From NCBI GenBank assembly GCA_030150045.1, contig JASLGM010000001.1:1-42251 (forward strand): a DNA stretch of 42,251 bases, in the 5' to 3' direction. Under the pieces are notes generated by a model. It was not told the origin of the DNA and searched no databases. It saw nothing but the letters and a program-made list of their open reading frames with translations. The position numbers were made by a program, and so were the translations under genes. Every line of letters starts with the position of its first letter. Within the stretch, counting starts at the first letter, position 1. This document shows, piece after piece, positions 18,872 to 27,830 of this stretch. This DNA is from Taishania sp. Its GTDB lineage: Bacteria > Bacteroidota > Bacteroidia > Flavobacteriales_D > Crocinitomicaceae.

Positions 18872-20146
18872 ATGAAAGAAATTTACAACCACTTTTTATC
18901 GTCAAACGGTATCACAACCGACACACGAAATATTCTTCCAAACACAATGTTTTTCGCTTTGAAAGGCGAAAATTTTGATGGAAATAAATTTGCTGAAATA
19001 GCACTAGAAAAAGGAGCTTCTTGTGTTGTTGTAGATGATAAATCTCTTCTTACTTCAGGAAATAACAACATCATCGTAGTAGAAGATGTTCTTAAGACCT
19101 TACAACAATTAGCGAATTATCATCGTAATCATTTTGACATTCCGATTATTGGAATTACAGGTAGCAATGGTAAAACCACAACTAAAGAACTGATTGCAAG
19201 TGTACTGACACAACAATACAATCTACTCTATACAAAAGGTAATTTAAACAATCACATTGGCGTACCTTTAACGTTATTGCAACTGTCTAATGAGCACGAA
19301 ATAGCAGTAATAGAAATGGGCGCCAATCATCCTGGAGACATCAAAGAACTATGTGACATAACAGAACCTACACATGGAATCATTACCAATATCGGTAAAG
19401 CCCATTTAGAAGGTTTTGTTAATTTCGAAGGTGTTTTAAAAACAAAAAAAGAATTATACGATGCGTTAGAACATAATAAAGGATCCATTTTTGTCAATAA
19501 TGATGATCAAGTTCTTACCTCTATTCTTCCAACAATAAATACCGTTTCTTATAGTACAATACAAGGAAACGTGATAGGGAAAATTGAAAACCTGTCCCCT
19601 TTTGTCGCTTTCTCTTACAAGACTGACACTTATACTTCGCCTATATTGCACACGCATTTAGTTGGGTCATATAATTTCACTAATTTCCTTGCTAGTATAG
19701 CTATTGGACAGTTCTTTAATATTCCATTTGAAAAAATAAATGCAGGAATTGAAAACTACCTCCCTACTAACAATCGATCTCAAGTAGAAAAAACAGCAAA
19801 TAACACATTAATTATCGACTGCTATAATGCTAATCCAACTAGTATGCAGGCAGCTATCCAGTCGTTCGCACAAATCGAAGCTCCTAACAAACTACTTATC
19901 CTCGGGGATATGAGAGAATTGGGTGCAGAATCACATGAAGAACATCAAAAAGTGATTGATTTAGTACAATCCTTAGCTTTAAAAGCAATCTTGGTAGGGA
20001 ATGAATTTGCAAAAACTAATCATAATTTTGCCCATTTTATTAACACAGAAGAAATATTAAGTTCCAAACTAAATCCTAAGGACTATTTAATTCTCTTGAA
20101 AGGTTCTAGAGGAATTGGTCTAGAGCGTTTACTCCCTTTACTTTAA
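18872..20146 (+). CDS. murF: UDP-N-acetylmuramoyl-tripeptide--D-alanyl-D-alanine ligase
   Basis: The 424-residue cytoplasmic ligase adds D-Ala-D-Ala to the UDP-MurNAc-tripeptide in peptidoglycan precursor synthesis. The N-terminal domain has the TDTRNILPNTMFFALKGENF pattern. The ATP-binding loop GITGSNGKTTTKEL is at residues ~95-108, the central domain has VIEMGANHPGDI, and the C-terminal domain has DCYNANPTSM and ILGDMRELG. The length is slightly short but normal for Bacteroidota. The ATG at 18872 fits the conserved N-terminus; its whole leader is the terminator hairpin at 18841-18869, which is odd for an operon gene. Confidence 0.97.
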   Translation: MKEIYNHFLSSNGITTDTRNILPNTMFFALKGENFDGNKFAEIALEKGASCVVVDDKSLLTSGNNNIIVVEDVLKTLQQLANYHRNHFDIPIIGITGSNGKTTTKELIASVLTQQYNLLYTKGNLNNHIGVPLTLLQLSNEHEIAVIEMGANHPGDIKELCDITEPTHGIITNIGKAHLEGFVNFEGVLKTKKELYDALEHNKGSIFVNNDDQVLTSILPTINTVSYSTIQGNVIGKIENLSPFVAFSYKTDTYTSPILHTHLVGSYNFTNFLASIAIGQFFNIPFEKINAGIENYLPTNNRSQVEKTANNTLIIDCYNANPTSMQAAIQSFAQIEAPNKLLILGDMRELGAESHEEHQKVIDLVQSLALKAILVGNEFAKTNHNFAHFINTEEILSSKLNPKDYLILLKGSRGIGLERLLPLL

Positions 20147-20230
20147 CCAATTACTATTCAATGAATAACAATTAGTTCACTCAAATCATTAAAAAATTAA
20201 TAAAAAATGGATGTTTGAAAACTCTTGTGG

Positions 20231-20258
20231 TTGTAATTTGTGTGTTTTTTTATATTTC
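20231..20258 (+). promoter_or_regulatory. Putative promoter TTG-N17-TATATTTC
   Basis: A TTG at 20231-20233 and TATATTTC at 20251-20258 (seven of eight bases of TAnnTTTG) have the spacing expected for the Bacteroidota housekeeping sigma factor. The next ATG is at 20292. Confidence 0.45.
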
Positions 20259-20291
20259 ATAAAATATTGAAAACTCAATTAATACTACATT

Positions 20292-23165
20292 ATGAAAAGG
20301 AACACTACAAATCTCAAACAGATCCTTAGACAAAGTTTAGGCGCTTTCGCACTTGGTCTACTTCCGTCTTCATTAGTTTTAGCTCAGTCATTATCAACAA
20401 ATGCTGTAGCAAAAAAAGAAAAAGACAACAATCAAACAATTAAATCATACGCTATTGAAGACCAATTCAAAGGTCTGAAAATGGAAAATGAATTAATTGA
20501 CAAAAGAACAAAAAGTTCTAAACACTTCTCAAATGAAAATGGAACGTATACTGCACAAACAGGTGGAAATTACCATTACAAAGATGTAAATGGCAAATGG
20601 AAAGACATTGATTTGAACATTGAATCAAGCACTCGTCCAGGATACGCATTTGAAAATGTAAAAAATGATGCTAAAACATACTTTCCAGCATTCGCTGAAA
20701 ATGGAATTCATTTAACGTCTGAAAACGGTAAAGAACTCCGCATTTGGAATCAACCTCGTATTTCTTATACGAACCATTCAGGTGAACAAGTTACCATGAA
20801 TGCACAAAAAAACAATGCTACCATCAATGGAACACAAATTACCTATCCAAACGTGTACACGAATATGCACGAACACTTTAATGTGTTAAATGGTGGAGGA
20901 GTTGAAAACAGCATTACAATTAATGCACTAAATGGTAGTTTAACACAAGCCGCTATTGGTTCTAACATTGCATTCAAACAATTCATTCCTTTACAATCGG
21001 AATGGTTCGTTATGGATCAAAATGGAAAAGAAGTTAAATCTACAGCAATTACAAAAACGTTTTCCATTAGAATAAACGCAGAGACAACTCTATTCTTTGG
21101 AAACATAACCGTATTTGACAATCTGATTTCAAAAGATGAAGCACTAAGCATTTATATGCCTACAGAAAAGTGGACAAATGAAATGCACTCTGCTTTTAAT
21201 CTAAGTGTTTTAAAACTGGATTATGAAGTAAAAAAGGTAAATGGCGGAATTGAAGTAAGTTATTTACTTCCTGTTTCTTGGTTAAAACAAACAGGAAGAC
21301 AATTTCCTGTTACCATTGACCCAACAGTAACTTTTACCCCAAGTGGATCTTCAGGATATTTTTATACTCCATGTTCTAACTGGTACGGATTTCAAAGAAC
21401 AGCTAGCTTATACTTAGAAAATGATTTGAATTTTGAAGGAACCATTACACAAATTTCTTATAACAGAACAAGTACTAGTGGAGCAGTATCTAACGTTCCA
21501 ACATCTGTATACTTTAACACTACAGGAAATAACATCCTAAATACCGACGCTTGGAATTCGTCAACATATACAGGAGGAGGAAGTTTGGCTTATAACGCTA
21601 CTTTTAATCCTGGATCTACACCTGGATGGAAAGATATTCTATTATCAACACCCTATAATTACACTGGAAACAACCTAATTGTAATGGTTAAAGATTTATA
21701 CGGAGGAAGCGGAAGTGCAAAATATTACAACCAATCAACTACAAACGTATCTAAAAGACAAGCTTTTAAAAGAAATGACAATTCTGACCCTGGTGATAAC
21801 AGTACAATGGGTACGGAAGATGTATTAACCGAAATTCGTTTCGAATACACACCAAACATTGACTGTGATATTATTCCGAACACCATTACAATTGCATCTT
21901 CTACCGCAACTACTTGTGTAGATGACGTATTTACAATTTCTTCTACAAATGCACCAATTGCAAACGGAATTGTATACACGTGGGAAAAATCCATTGATAA
22001 TGGAACAACATGGACAGCTTTAACAGCAACATCAAGAAATATCACCATCAACAGGCAAGAAGTTACGGCACAATATAGATTAAAAGTAACTTGTACCTTA
22101 TCAAACGAAAGTTTTACCTCAAACGCTGTGACAGTAACCAATAAATCTGCAGCAGATTGTTTATGCACGAGTACCTACGCTATTAACTGTACAGAAGGTG
22201 ACGTAATTTTAAATGTATCTTTTTTAAGTGTAAACAACAACTCGCAATGTGGTCCAAATGGCTATACAGATTACAGAACAACTGTTTCTATTCCTGATGT
22301 TGACTTAGAAGAAACTTTCCCAATTTCTGTAACAGTTGGAGATGGATGGCAGTATGAATCTGTTGGCGTATGGCTTGACTTCAACCAAAATGGATCGCTA
22401 GACTCTTTAGATGGAGAATTTTTCCCTATCGGAACAGGTTCAGACGAGGTATTAACAGGCACGATTACCGTTCCTGCAGACGCAGTTGGTGGTAATACCA
22501 TCCTACGTGTCGTATTGTTAGCAGTAGGTGAACCATTAGACATATACTCTTGTGGTCCAATTATTTCTGGAGATTACGGAGAAATGGAAGATTATGCAAT
22601 CAATATATTAATCCCTGTCGCTCCAACAGTAGACAGTGTAAAAGTAAGAACACTTGCAGGTCAACCAGCAACGATAAACGTACCAACAGGAACCCTACAA
22701 ATGGTAGGCACAGTTTATCCAGCAACGATGAACCAAGCAGTAACATGGCAAATTGTTAACGGAACAGGAACAGCAACAATCAATGCCACAGGATTAGTAA
22801 CAGCAAGGTCAAATGGAACCGTTTGGGCGAAAGCAATTTCAGTAGAAGACATCACAAAAATGGACTCATTACAAATTGTCATCACCAATCAAGATCTGGG
22901 CGTTCAACAATTTGGAGCAGACGACCTGATTGTATTTCCAAACCCTACTAAAAACAACATTACTCTTATTACGAATACAATAACAGGAGATGTTGATGTG
23001 TACTTAATGGATCTACAGGGGAAAGTCCTGATCCAAGAGAAAGTAGAAGGTCAAGTTTTCGGCAACGGATTCAAACTAGATTTATCGAACTATTCGAATG
23101 GAATCTACATCTTAAAAGTTCAAGGAAACGCGATCAACTACAAACAAAATATCGTTAAACAATAA
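20292..23165 (+). CDS. Secreted multidomain protein with GEVED-like, Ig-like and T9SS sorting domains
   Basis: The 957-residue protein has a signal peptide (ending LVLAQ, residue ~32). The N-terminal region to ~350 contains YKDVNGKWKDIDLNI and PVTIDPTVTF; I do not recognise a named family. Residues ~350-525 form a beta-rich module. A Cys-rich linker follows (LCTSTYAINC), then a GEVED-like domain at ~655-770 (VWLDFNQNGSLD, closing YGEMEDYAINI). An Ig-like group 2 (Big_2-type) domain comes next at ~780-870 (VYPATMNQAVTW), and a type A sorting domain from ~877 (VFPNPTKNNITL). It should be exported by the T9SS encoded upstream. It could be an adhesin or a carbohydrate-associated surface protein; no catalytic motif was seen. 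Confidence 0.85.
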   Translation: MKRNTTNLKQILRQSLGAFALGLLPSSLVLAQSLSTNAVAKKEKDNNQTIKSYAIEDQFKGLKMENELIDKRTKSSKHFSNENGTYTAQTGGNYHYKDVNGKWKDIDLNIESSTRPGYAFENVKNDAKTYFPAFAENGIHLTSENGKELRIWNQPRISYTNHSGEQVTMNAQKNNATINGTQITYPNVYTNMHEHFNVLNGGGVENSITINALNGSLTQAAIGSNIAFKQFIPLQSEWFVMDQNGKEVKSTAITKTFSIRINAETTLFFGNITVFDNLISKDEALSIYMPTEKWTNEMHSAFNLSVLKLDYEVKKVNGGIEVSYLLPVSWLKQTGRQFPVTIDPTVTFTPSGSSGYFYTPCSNWYGFQRTASLYLENDLNFEGTITQISYNRTSTSGAVSNVPTSVYFNTTGNNILNTDAWNSSTYTGGGSLAYNATFNPGSTPGWKDILLSTPYNYTGNNLIVMVKDLYGGSGSAKYYNQSTTNVSKRQAFKRNDNSDPGDNSTMGTEDVLTEIRFEYTPNIDCDIIPNTITIASSTATTCVDDVFTISSTNAPIANGIVYTWEKSIDNGTTWTALTATSRNITINRQEVTAQYRLKVTCTLSNESFTSNAVTVTNKSAADCLCTSTYAINCTEGDVILNVSFLSVNNNSQCGPNGYTDYRTTVSIPDVDLEETFPISVTVGDGWQYESVGVWLDFNQNGSLDSLDGEFFPIGTGSDEVLTGTITVPADAVGGNTILRVVLLAVGEPLDIYSCGPIISGDYGEMEDYAINILIPVAPTVDSVKVRTLAGQPATINVPTGTLQMVGTVYPATMNQAVTWQIVNGTGTATINATGLVTARSNGTVWAKAISVEDITKMDSLQIVITNQDLGVQQFGADDLIVFPNPTKNNITLITNTITGDVDVYLMDLQGKVLIQEKVEGQVFGNGFKLDLSNYSNGIYILKVQGNAINYKQNIVKQ

Positions 23166-23256
23166 AACATGACATCCCCTTTCAGTGATTGTTAGGGGAA
23201 ACATGTCTCTCGCCTTTGGAAACGATTTTTATTCATCTATTTTTCGGTTTTCTTAT

Positions 23257-23402
23257 GGCAGCCTTTTCGGTTTACGCGCTTTAGTAAACTTCTGTAAAAG
23301 AGTTCGTTTGCTGCTTACCTTCAGCTTCCTCTGGTCGCAAAGGCAAACAAGCACTCACCTCTTTCACACAGCGTTTAGCTAATACGCTTCATCCGGGCTG
23401 AG
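23257..23402 (+). repeat. F1 dispersed hairpin repeat, copy 3
   Basis: It starts GGCAGCC, has TCGGTTTACGCGCTTTAGTA, the central CAGCTTCCTCTGGTCGC and a 3' end CCGGGCTGAG. Arms AAAGAGTTCGTTTGC and GCAAACAAGCACTCACC plus TCTTT pair imperfectly, with bulges on the 3' side. Confidence 0.85.
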
Positions 23403-23421
23403 ATTTGTTTTAAACGATGAA

Positions 23422-23456
23422 AAAAAAAGAGGCTGTCTATACTAGACAGCCTCTTT
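23422..23456. terminator. Intrinsic terminator between convergent genes
   Basis: A 14-bp perfect stem (AAAGAGGCTGTCTA/TAGACAGCCTCTTT) has a long T-run on the minus-strand side, so it mainly serves the acyl-CoA dehydrogenase gene. Confidence 0.92.
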
Positions 23457-23475
23457 CTATTTTGAAAATAAATAA

Positions 23476-24618
23476 TTATCCTTTCAATACATTACGAGAA
23501 ATAACAATCTTCTGAACCTCAGAAGTCCCCTCATAAATTTGAGTAATTTTTGCATCACGCATCAAACGCTCAACATGGTATTCTTTAACAAACCCATATC
23601 CACCATGAATTTGAACTGCCTCAACTGTTTGCTCCATAGCCACTTTAGATGCATATAACTTCGCCATTGCAGAAGATTGATCATAGTTTCTACCAGCATC
23701 TTTATCTAAAGCCGCACGGTAAACCAATAATTTTGCTGCTTCTATTTCAGTAGCCATATCTGCTAATTTGAAAGCAATTGCTTGGTGTTGACCAATCGTT
23801 TTTCCAAACGCTTGACGTTCTTTTGCGTATGCAGTAGCTAATTCAAATCCACCACCAGCTATTCCTAACGCTTGCGCAGCAATACCAATACGTCCACCAG
23901 ATAAAACTTTCATTGCAAAAGTAAATCCGAAACCATCTTCACCAATTCTATTTTCTTTTGGAACCTTCACGTCATTGAACAACAAAGTGTGCGTATCTGA
24001 TCCACGAATTCCCATTTTATCTTCTTTCGCACCAACAACAAACCCTTCCATACCACGCTCAATGATGAATGCGTTAATTCCTTTATGTCCTGCCTCAACA
24101 TCTGTTTGAGCAATCACCAAATACGTAGAAGCAGACGATCCATTTGTAATCCAGTTTTTTGTACCGTTCAATAAATAATGGTCCCCCATATCAATTGCAG
24201 TAGTACGTTGTGATGTTGCATCTGAACCTGCTTCTGGTTCAGACAAGCAAAACGCTCCGATTTTCTCTCCACTTGCCAATGGAACTAAGAACTTCATTTT
24301 TTGCTCTTCAGAACCATATTTTTCAAGTCCCCAACAAACCAATGAATTGTTCACAGACATACAAACCGAAGTAGAAGCGTCCACTTTAGAAATTTCTTCC
24401 ATTGCCAAAACATAAGAAAGCGTATCCATACCACTTCCTCCGTATTTTGGATCAACCATCATACCCATAAAACCTAACTCTCCCAATTGCTTAATTTCTT
24501 CAGCTGGAAAACGTTGTTCATTATCGCGTGCAATAACACCAGGTTTCAAAACATTTTGAGCAAAATCTCTAGCAGCAGCTTTTACCGCTAAATGCTCTTC
24601 TGATAAATCAAAATTCAT
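23476..24618 (-). CDS. Acyl-CoA dehydrogenase (short-chain type)
   Basis: The 380-residue FAD flavoenzyme introduces the trans-2 double bond into acyl-CoA in beta-oxidation or branched-chain amino acid breakdown, passing electrons to ETF. It begins MNFDLSEEHLAVKAAARDFA. The FAD-binding region GAFCLSEPEAGSDATSQRT is intact, as are GGRIGIAAQALGIA and the C-terminal QIYEGTSEVQKIVISRNVL. The catalytic base is expected to be Glu363 within that last motif, the position used by butyryl-CoA-type enzymes. It is monocistronic, with a TAAATTTG box upstream and a strong terminator downstream. Chain-length preference cannot be read from the sequence. Confidence 0.95.
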   Translation of the reverse strand: MNFDLSEEHLAVKAAARDFAQNVLKPGVIARDNEQRFPAEEIKQLGELGFMGMMVDPKYGGSGMDTLSYVLAMEEISKVDASTSVCMSVNNSLVCWGLEKYGSEEQKMKFLVPLASGEKIGAFCLSEPEAGSDATSQRTTAIDMGDHYLLNGTKNWITNGSSASTYLVIAQTDVEAGHKGINAFIIERGMEGFVVGAKEDKMGIRGSDTHTLLFNDVKVPKENRIGEDGFGFTFAMKVLSGGRIGIAAQALGIAGGGFELATAYAKERQAFGKTIGQHQAIAFKLADMATEIEAAKLLVYRAALDKDAGRNYDQSSAMAKLYASKVAMEQTVEAVQIHGGYGFVKEYHVERLMRDAKITQIYEGTSEVQKIVISRNVLKG

Positions 24619-24647
24619 ATATCTTTAGGATTATTTTTAGTTTTTCA

Positions 24648-24655
24648 CAAATTTA
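24648..24655 (-). promoter_or_regulatory. Putative promoter -7 box TAAATTTG for the acyl-CoA dehydrogenase gene
   Basis: A perfect TAnnTTTG match 29 bp upstream of the ATG at 24618, in the 54-bp gap to the divergent anmK gene. Confidence 0.45.
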
Positions 24656-24672
24656 GTCGAAAAAAGCAATTT

Positions 24673-25755
24673 ATGGCTGATAAAAAACGTTATTATTTGA
24701 TTGGAATCATGTCCGGAACCTCTTTAGACGGTCTAGACGTGTCATTTGCAACGTATAATTTAGAAAACGGAAGATGGTCATGTCATTTATCCGCTTCAAA
24801 AACATACAATTATAAACCTGAATTAGCACAAAGAATTCAAAATGCTCCTAAGAGCACAGCCCTTGAATTGACACGCTTAGACAGGGATCTTGGTGATTTT
24901 ATTGGCGAGAAAATAAACACATTTATCGAAGAGAAAAATATCGATAGACAAAAAATTCATGCCATTGCCTCACATGGCCACACTGTTTTTCACCAGCCTG
25001 AAGAACGTTTGACATTACAAATCGGTTGCGGGACAAGCATTTCAACTACATCCTCCCTTCCAGTCATCAACAATTTTAGACTAAAAGACGTGCGCCTAAA
25101 TGGCCAAGGTGCCCCATTGGTTCCTATAGGAAACCGATTGTTATTTGATAATGAAAATCGCATTTATTTAAACATCGGTGGCTTCGCTAATTTATCGTAT
25201 TACACTAAAAACAAACAGCTTGGCTATGATCTCTGCCCAGTAAACTTTGTACTAAATGCTCTTTGTCAAAAACTTGAACTCCCTTATGATCTTAATGGAG
25301 ATATCGCTCGGTCACATGAAATCGACCTTCCACTTTTAGAAAAATTAAATGCATTAAGTCGCTACCAAATTTTAGATAAAAAAGCATTAGGTAGCGAGTG
25401 GGTAGAGGCTAAGGTTATGCCACTTTTGGAAACCGATAAAAGCAGTATAAAACAAAAGATTGCGACCTATACAGAACACGCTGCACAACAAATTGTCAAC
25501 TACTTACATGAAATCAAAGTAAATGAAGTGGAACTATCTGGTGGAGGAACGCATAACTCCTTTTTAGTAGATCGCATTGCCAATCACTTTAACGGGACAG
25601 TCATTCTACCCGAAAAAGAAATCATTGACTTCAAAGAAGCTTTAATTTTCGGTTTCCTTGGAGCTTTATACCTTGATAAACAACACAATTGTCTAAAAGA
25701 AATCACACAAGCCGATAGGGATTCAATTGGAGGAATACTTCACCTTCCAGAATAA
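24673..25755 (+). CDS. anmK: Anhydro-N-acetylmuramic acid kinase
   Basis: The 360-residue kinase opens the 1,6-anhydro bond of anhydroMurNAc and phosphorylates it to MurNAc-6-phosphate during cell-wall recycling. The N-terminal ATP-binding motif IGIMSGTSLDGLDV is diagnostic. It is supported by ASHGHTVFHQPE, YLNIGGFANLSY, GYDLCPVNFVLN and the C-terminal VELSGGGTHNSFL. The length is typical for Bacteroidota. The ATG at 24673 directly precedes the conserved region. It is divergent from the acyl-CoA dehydrogenase gene and not coupled to it. Confidence 0.96.
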   Translation: MADKKRYYLIGIMSGTSLDGLDVSFATYNLENGRWSCHLSASKTYNYKPELAQRIQNAPKSTALELTRLDRDLGDFIGEKINTFIEEKNIDRQKIHAIASHGHTVFHQPEERLTLQIGCGTSISTTSSLPVINNFRLKDVRLNGQGAPLVPIGNRLLFDNENRIYLNIGGFANLSYYTKNKQLGYDLCPVNFVLNALCQKLELPYDLNGDIARSHEIDLPLLEKLNALSRYQILDKKALGSEWVEAKVMPLLETDKSSIKQKIATYTEHAAQQIVNYLHEIKVNEVELSGGGTHNSFLVDRIANHFNGTVILPEKEIIDFKEALIFGFLGALYLDKQHNCLKEITQADRDSIGGILHLPE

Positions 25756-25837
25756 AAAAACACAAGAAAAACGATTAACAAGATAAAATACAACTATTTT
25801 AACATTGATATGTTAATCTTATTCATGTTAAAAATAC

Positions 25838-25865
25838 TTGCATTTAGCAATCCTCGTTATTTTTA
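25838..25865 (+). promoter_or_regulatory. Putative promoter TTG-N17-TATTTTTA for the exbB operon
   Basis: A TTG at 25838-25840 and TATTTTTA at 25858-25865 (seven of eight bases) with 17-bp spacing lie upstream of the exbB start at 25931. Confidence 0.4.
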
Positions 25866-25930
25866 CAAGGAATTTTACACTAATTTCGTTGTAAAACCGT
25901 TATTACAAAAACAATAAATACCAATTAAAT

Positions 25931-26641
25931 ATGTCGTTAATTATGCAGATTTCCCCAGAGGGAATAGAGTCGAACACAGGAATTAAAGAAGTTAGTTTAT
26001 GGGAGATTCTTTCCGGAGATGGTACTTTGGCTAATCCTGGGATTGGAACAAGTGGATGGATTATCTGTTGTTCCTTAGCAATCATGTTAGGATATGCGGT
26101 CTTTATTTTCGTAGAAAGATACTTAGCATTACGTAAAGCCTCTAAAGAGGAACAAGGTTTCTTAACAAAGGTAAAAGATTATTTAGCTGAAGGAAAAATT
26201 GACCAAGCTTTGGCTATGTGTTCACGTTCTGCTTCCCCATCAGCACGTATGTTAGAAAAAGGAATTGCAAAATTAGGAAAACCGCTTGATGCGATTTCAA
26301 ATACAATTGAAAACCAAGGTAAATTCGAGATTATGCGTTTAGAACAACGCGTAGGTTTTTTAGCTACAGCATCTGGCTCTGGGCCAATGATTGGTTTCTT
26401 TGGAACAGTTGTCGGAATGGTTGCCATGTTTATTGACTTACAAAATGCAACTTCACTAAGTGTACAAGTAATTGCACCAGGGATTATGACAGCTATGATC
26501 ACAACTGTTTGTGGTTTGATTGTAGGTATTTTCGCTCACATGGGTTACAACTATTTACTAGGAAAAATAAGCGAAGTGGTCTACCAAATGGAAAACACGG
26601 CTATAGAATTCTTGGAATTATTAGACAAACCTGGTAAATAA
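25931..26641 (+). CDS. exbB: MotA/TolQ/ExbB proton channel family protein
   Basis: The 236-residue inner-membrane protein forms, with ExbD, the proton channel that energises TonB. Three membrane segments are visible: GWIICCSLAIMLGYAVFIFV near residue 40, SGSGPMIGFFGTVVGMVAMF near 155 and GIMTAMITTVCGLIVGIFAH near 185. The last two carry the family's conserved GxxGTVxG and TTxxGLxVGI patterns. A TolQ role is possible, but the TonB-like gene that follows favours ExbB. It is the first gene of a tight operon: the ExbD gene begins 6 bp after its stop. Confidence 0.92.
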   Translation: MSLIMQISPEGIESNTGIKEVSLWEILSGDGTLANPGIGTSGWIICCSLAIMLGYAVFIFVERYLALRKASKEEQGFLTKVKDYLAEGKIDQALAMCSRSASPSARMLEKGIAKLGKPLDAISNTIENQGKFEIMRLEQRVGFLATASGSGPMIGFFGTVVGMVAMFIDLQNATSLSVQVIAPGIMTAMITTVCGLIVGIFAHMGYNYLLGKISEVVYQMENTAIEFLELLDKPGK

Positions 26642-26647
26642 GAAATT

Positions 26648-27058
26648 ATGGATTTAGGAAACAGAAATAAACAACCTCTTGCTGAAGGAGGTATGTCCTC
26701 AATGACGGACCTTGTCTTCCTACTCTTGATCTTCTTTATTATCATGAGTATTATGACGAATAATACGGTACACGTTGATTTACCTAAAAATTCGGAAATT
26801 CCAACAGAACAAGATCCAACAACCGCAACACTCGTTGTTACCGAGGAAAATAAATACGTCGTTTTCCCAGGTGGCTCAATGGAAAGCCCAATGGAATTCG
26901 ATGATATCCGAGAATTAACAGCAGCTGCTGTTGAAGCTTCAGGAGAAATGAAATTAAAAATTGAAGGTCACAAACAAGCCTCATACGAAGCCATATTTAA
27001 TGCTCTTGCATTGACGAAAGCAAACGGATGGACGCCTGTGCTAGCATACGATGACTAA
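26648..27058 (+). CDS. exbD: ExbD/TolR family biopolymer transport protein
   Basis: The 136-residue protein has a short cytoplasmic N-terminus, one membrane helix (MTDLVFLLLIFFIIMSIM) and a periplasmic domain. The membrane Asp that ExbD uses for proton transfer is present within SMTDLVFLL. VHVDLPKNSEIP follows the helix, as in the family. Its stop overlaps the ATG of the next gene (TAATG at 27056-27060), implying translational coupling. Confidence 0.92.
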   Translation: MDLGNRNKQPLAEGGMSSMTDLVFLLLIFFIIMSIMTNNTVHVDLPKNSEIPTEQDPTTATLVVTEENKYVVFPGGSMESPMEFDDIRELTAAAVEASGEMKLKIEGHKQASYEAIFNALALTKANGWTPVLAYDD

Positions 27059-27828
27059 TGGCAACAATAAACGTAACAAATAAAAAGGATTTAACGTGGG
27101 GACGCATAGCTGGTGTACTTACGCTTATTCTTCTTGTGCTTATTTGTCGCTATTTTGTCTTTGAAATTGCTGATCCTAAACCTCAAATTGTTCCTTTGCC
27201 TACAGAAATGGCAGAAATGATTGAGTTGAAAGAACTCGTTGTTGTGAAAGAAGCAGGAGGAACCACGGGAGCAAAAGGAGAACCAGCAAATGACAAAGTG
27301 GTTGTAAAGAAAGTACAAGAACAAAGGCAAGAAGTAATCACCGACAAAACACCAACGGCAAAATCTCCAGTAACTCAATCGTCTGGAAAATCTAATAAAG
27401 ACAACACAAACAAAGCATCTGACAATACTCCTACATCCACAACTCCACCTTCTGACAACCCGTTTGGTAAAGGAGGAACCGGAGGAGGAAGAGGCGCTGG
27501 AAGTAGCGATGTTTTTGGTCCCGACTCCGGAAAAGAAGGCTCCGGAAGTGGAACGTCTTCTGGAAATGGAAAGGCTCGTGTACGTTATAATGAAATCTCA
27601 ACCTCAGGAATTATTGTAACCAACGAAGTACAAGTAAAACTAATATTAACCGTAAATGAAGACGGGCAAGTAATCGCTTCAAGAACGGTAGGTGCAGGAA
27701 CAACAACAAACGACCAAAGGACAATCAATCAAGTGATTGCTGCTTGTAAATCGCAGTTACGCTATGAAAAAAGACCCGGAGGTGGTTATACTGAAGAATT
27801 TTACACCGCATTAATAAAACCAAATTAA
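27058..27828 (+). CDS. TonB-like energy transducer
   Basis: The 256-residue protein has one N-terminal membrane anchor (IAGVLTLILLVLICRYFVF), a Lys/Glu-rich then Gly/Ser/Thr-rich linker (~70-175), and a C-terminal domain of about 80 residues (VKLILTVNEDGQVIASR, INQVIAACKSQLRY) with the TonB/TolA-like fold. It would span the periplasm and transmit energy from ExbB/ExbD to TonB-dependent transporters. The linker is Gly-rich rather than the usual Pro-rich type. It overlaps exbD by one base, and folC starts 2 bp after its stop. Confidence 0.85.
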   Translation: MATINVTNKKDLTWGRIAGVLTLILLVLICRYFVFEIADPKPQIVPLPTEMAEMIELKELVVVKEAGGTTGAKGEPANDKVVVKKVQEQRQEVITDKTPTAKSPVTQSSGKSNKDNTNKASDNTPTSTTPPSDNPFGKGGTGGGRGAGSSDVFGPDSGKEGSGSGTSSGNGKARVRYNEISTSGIIVTNEVQVKLILTVNEDGQVIASRTVGAGTTTNDQRTINQVIAACKSQLRYEKRPGGGYTEEFYTALIKPN

Positions 27829-27830
27829 GA

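Larger units (their letters stand above)
23166..23475. other. 310-bp intergenic region between convergent genes
   Basis: It contains F1 copy 3 (23257-23402) and the terminator at 23422-23456. A 65-codon open frame beginning at 23185 runs through the repeat and is not a believable gene. Confidence 0.7.

Noticed and set aside
23185..23382. 65-codon open frame
   Set aside because: It runs through F1 copy 3 and its frame is not preserved in other copies.
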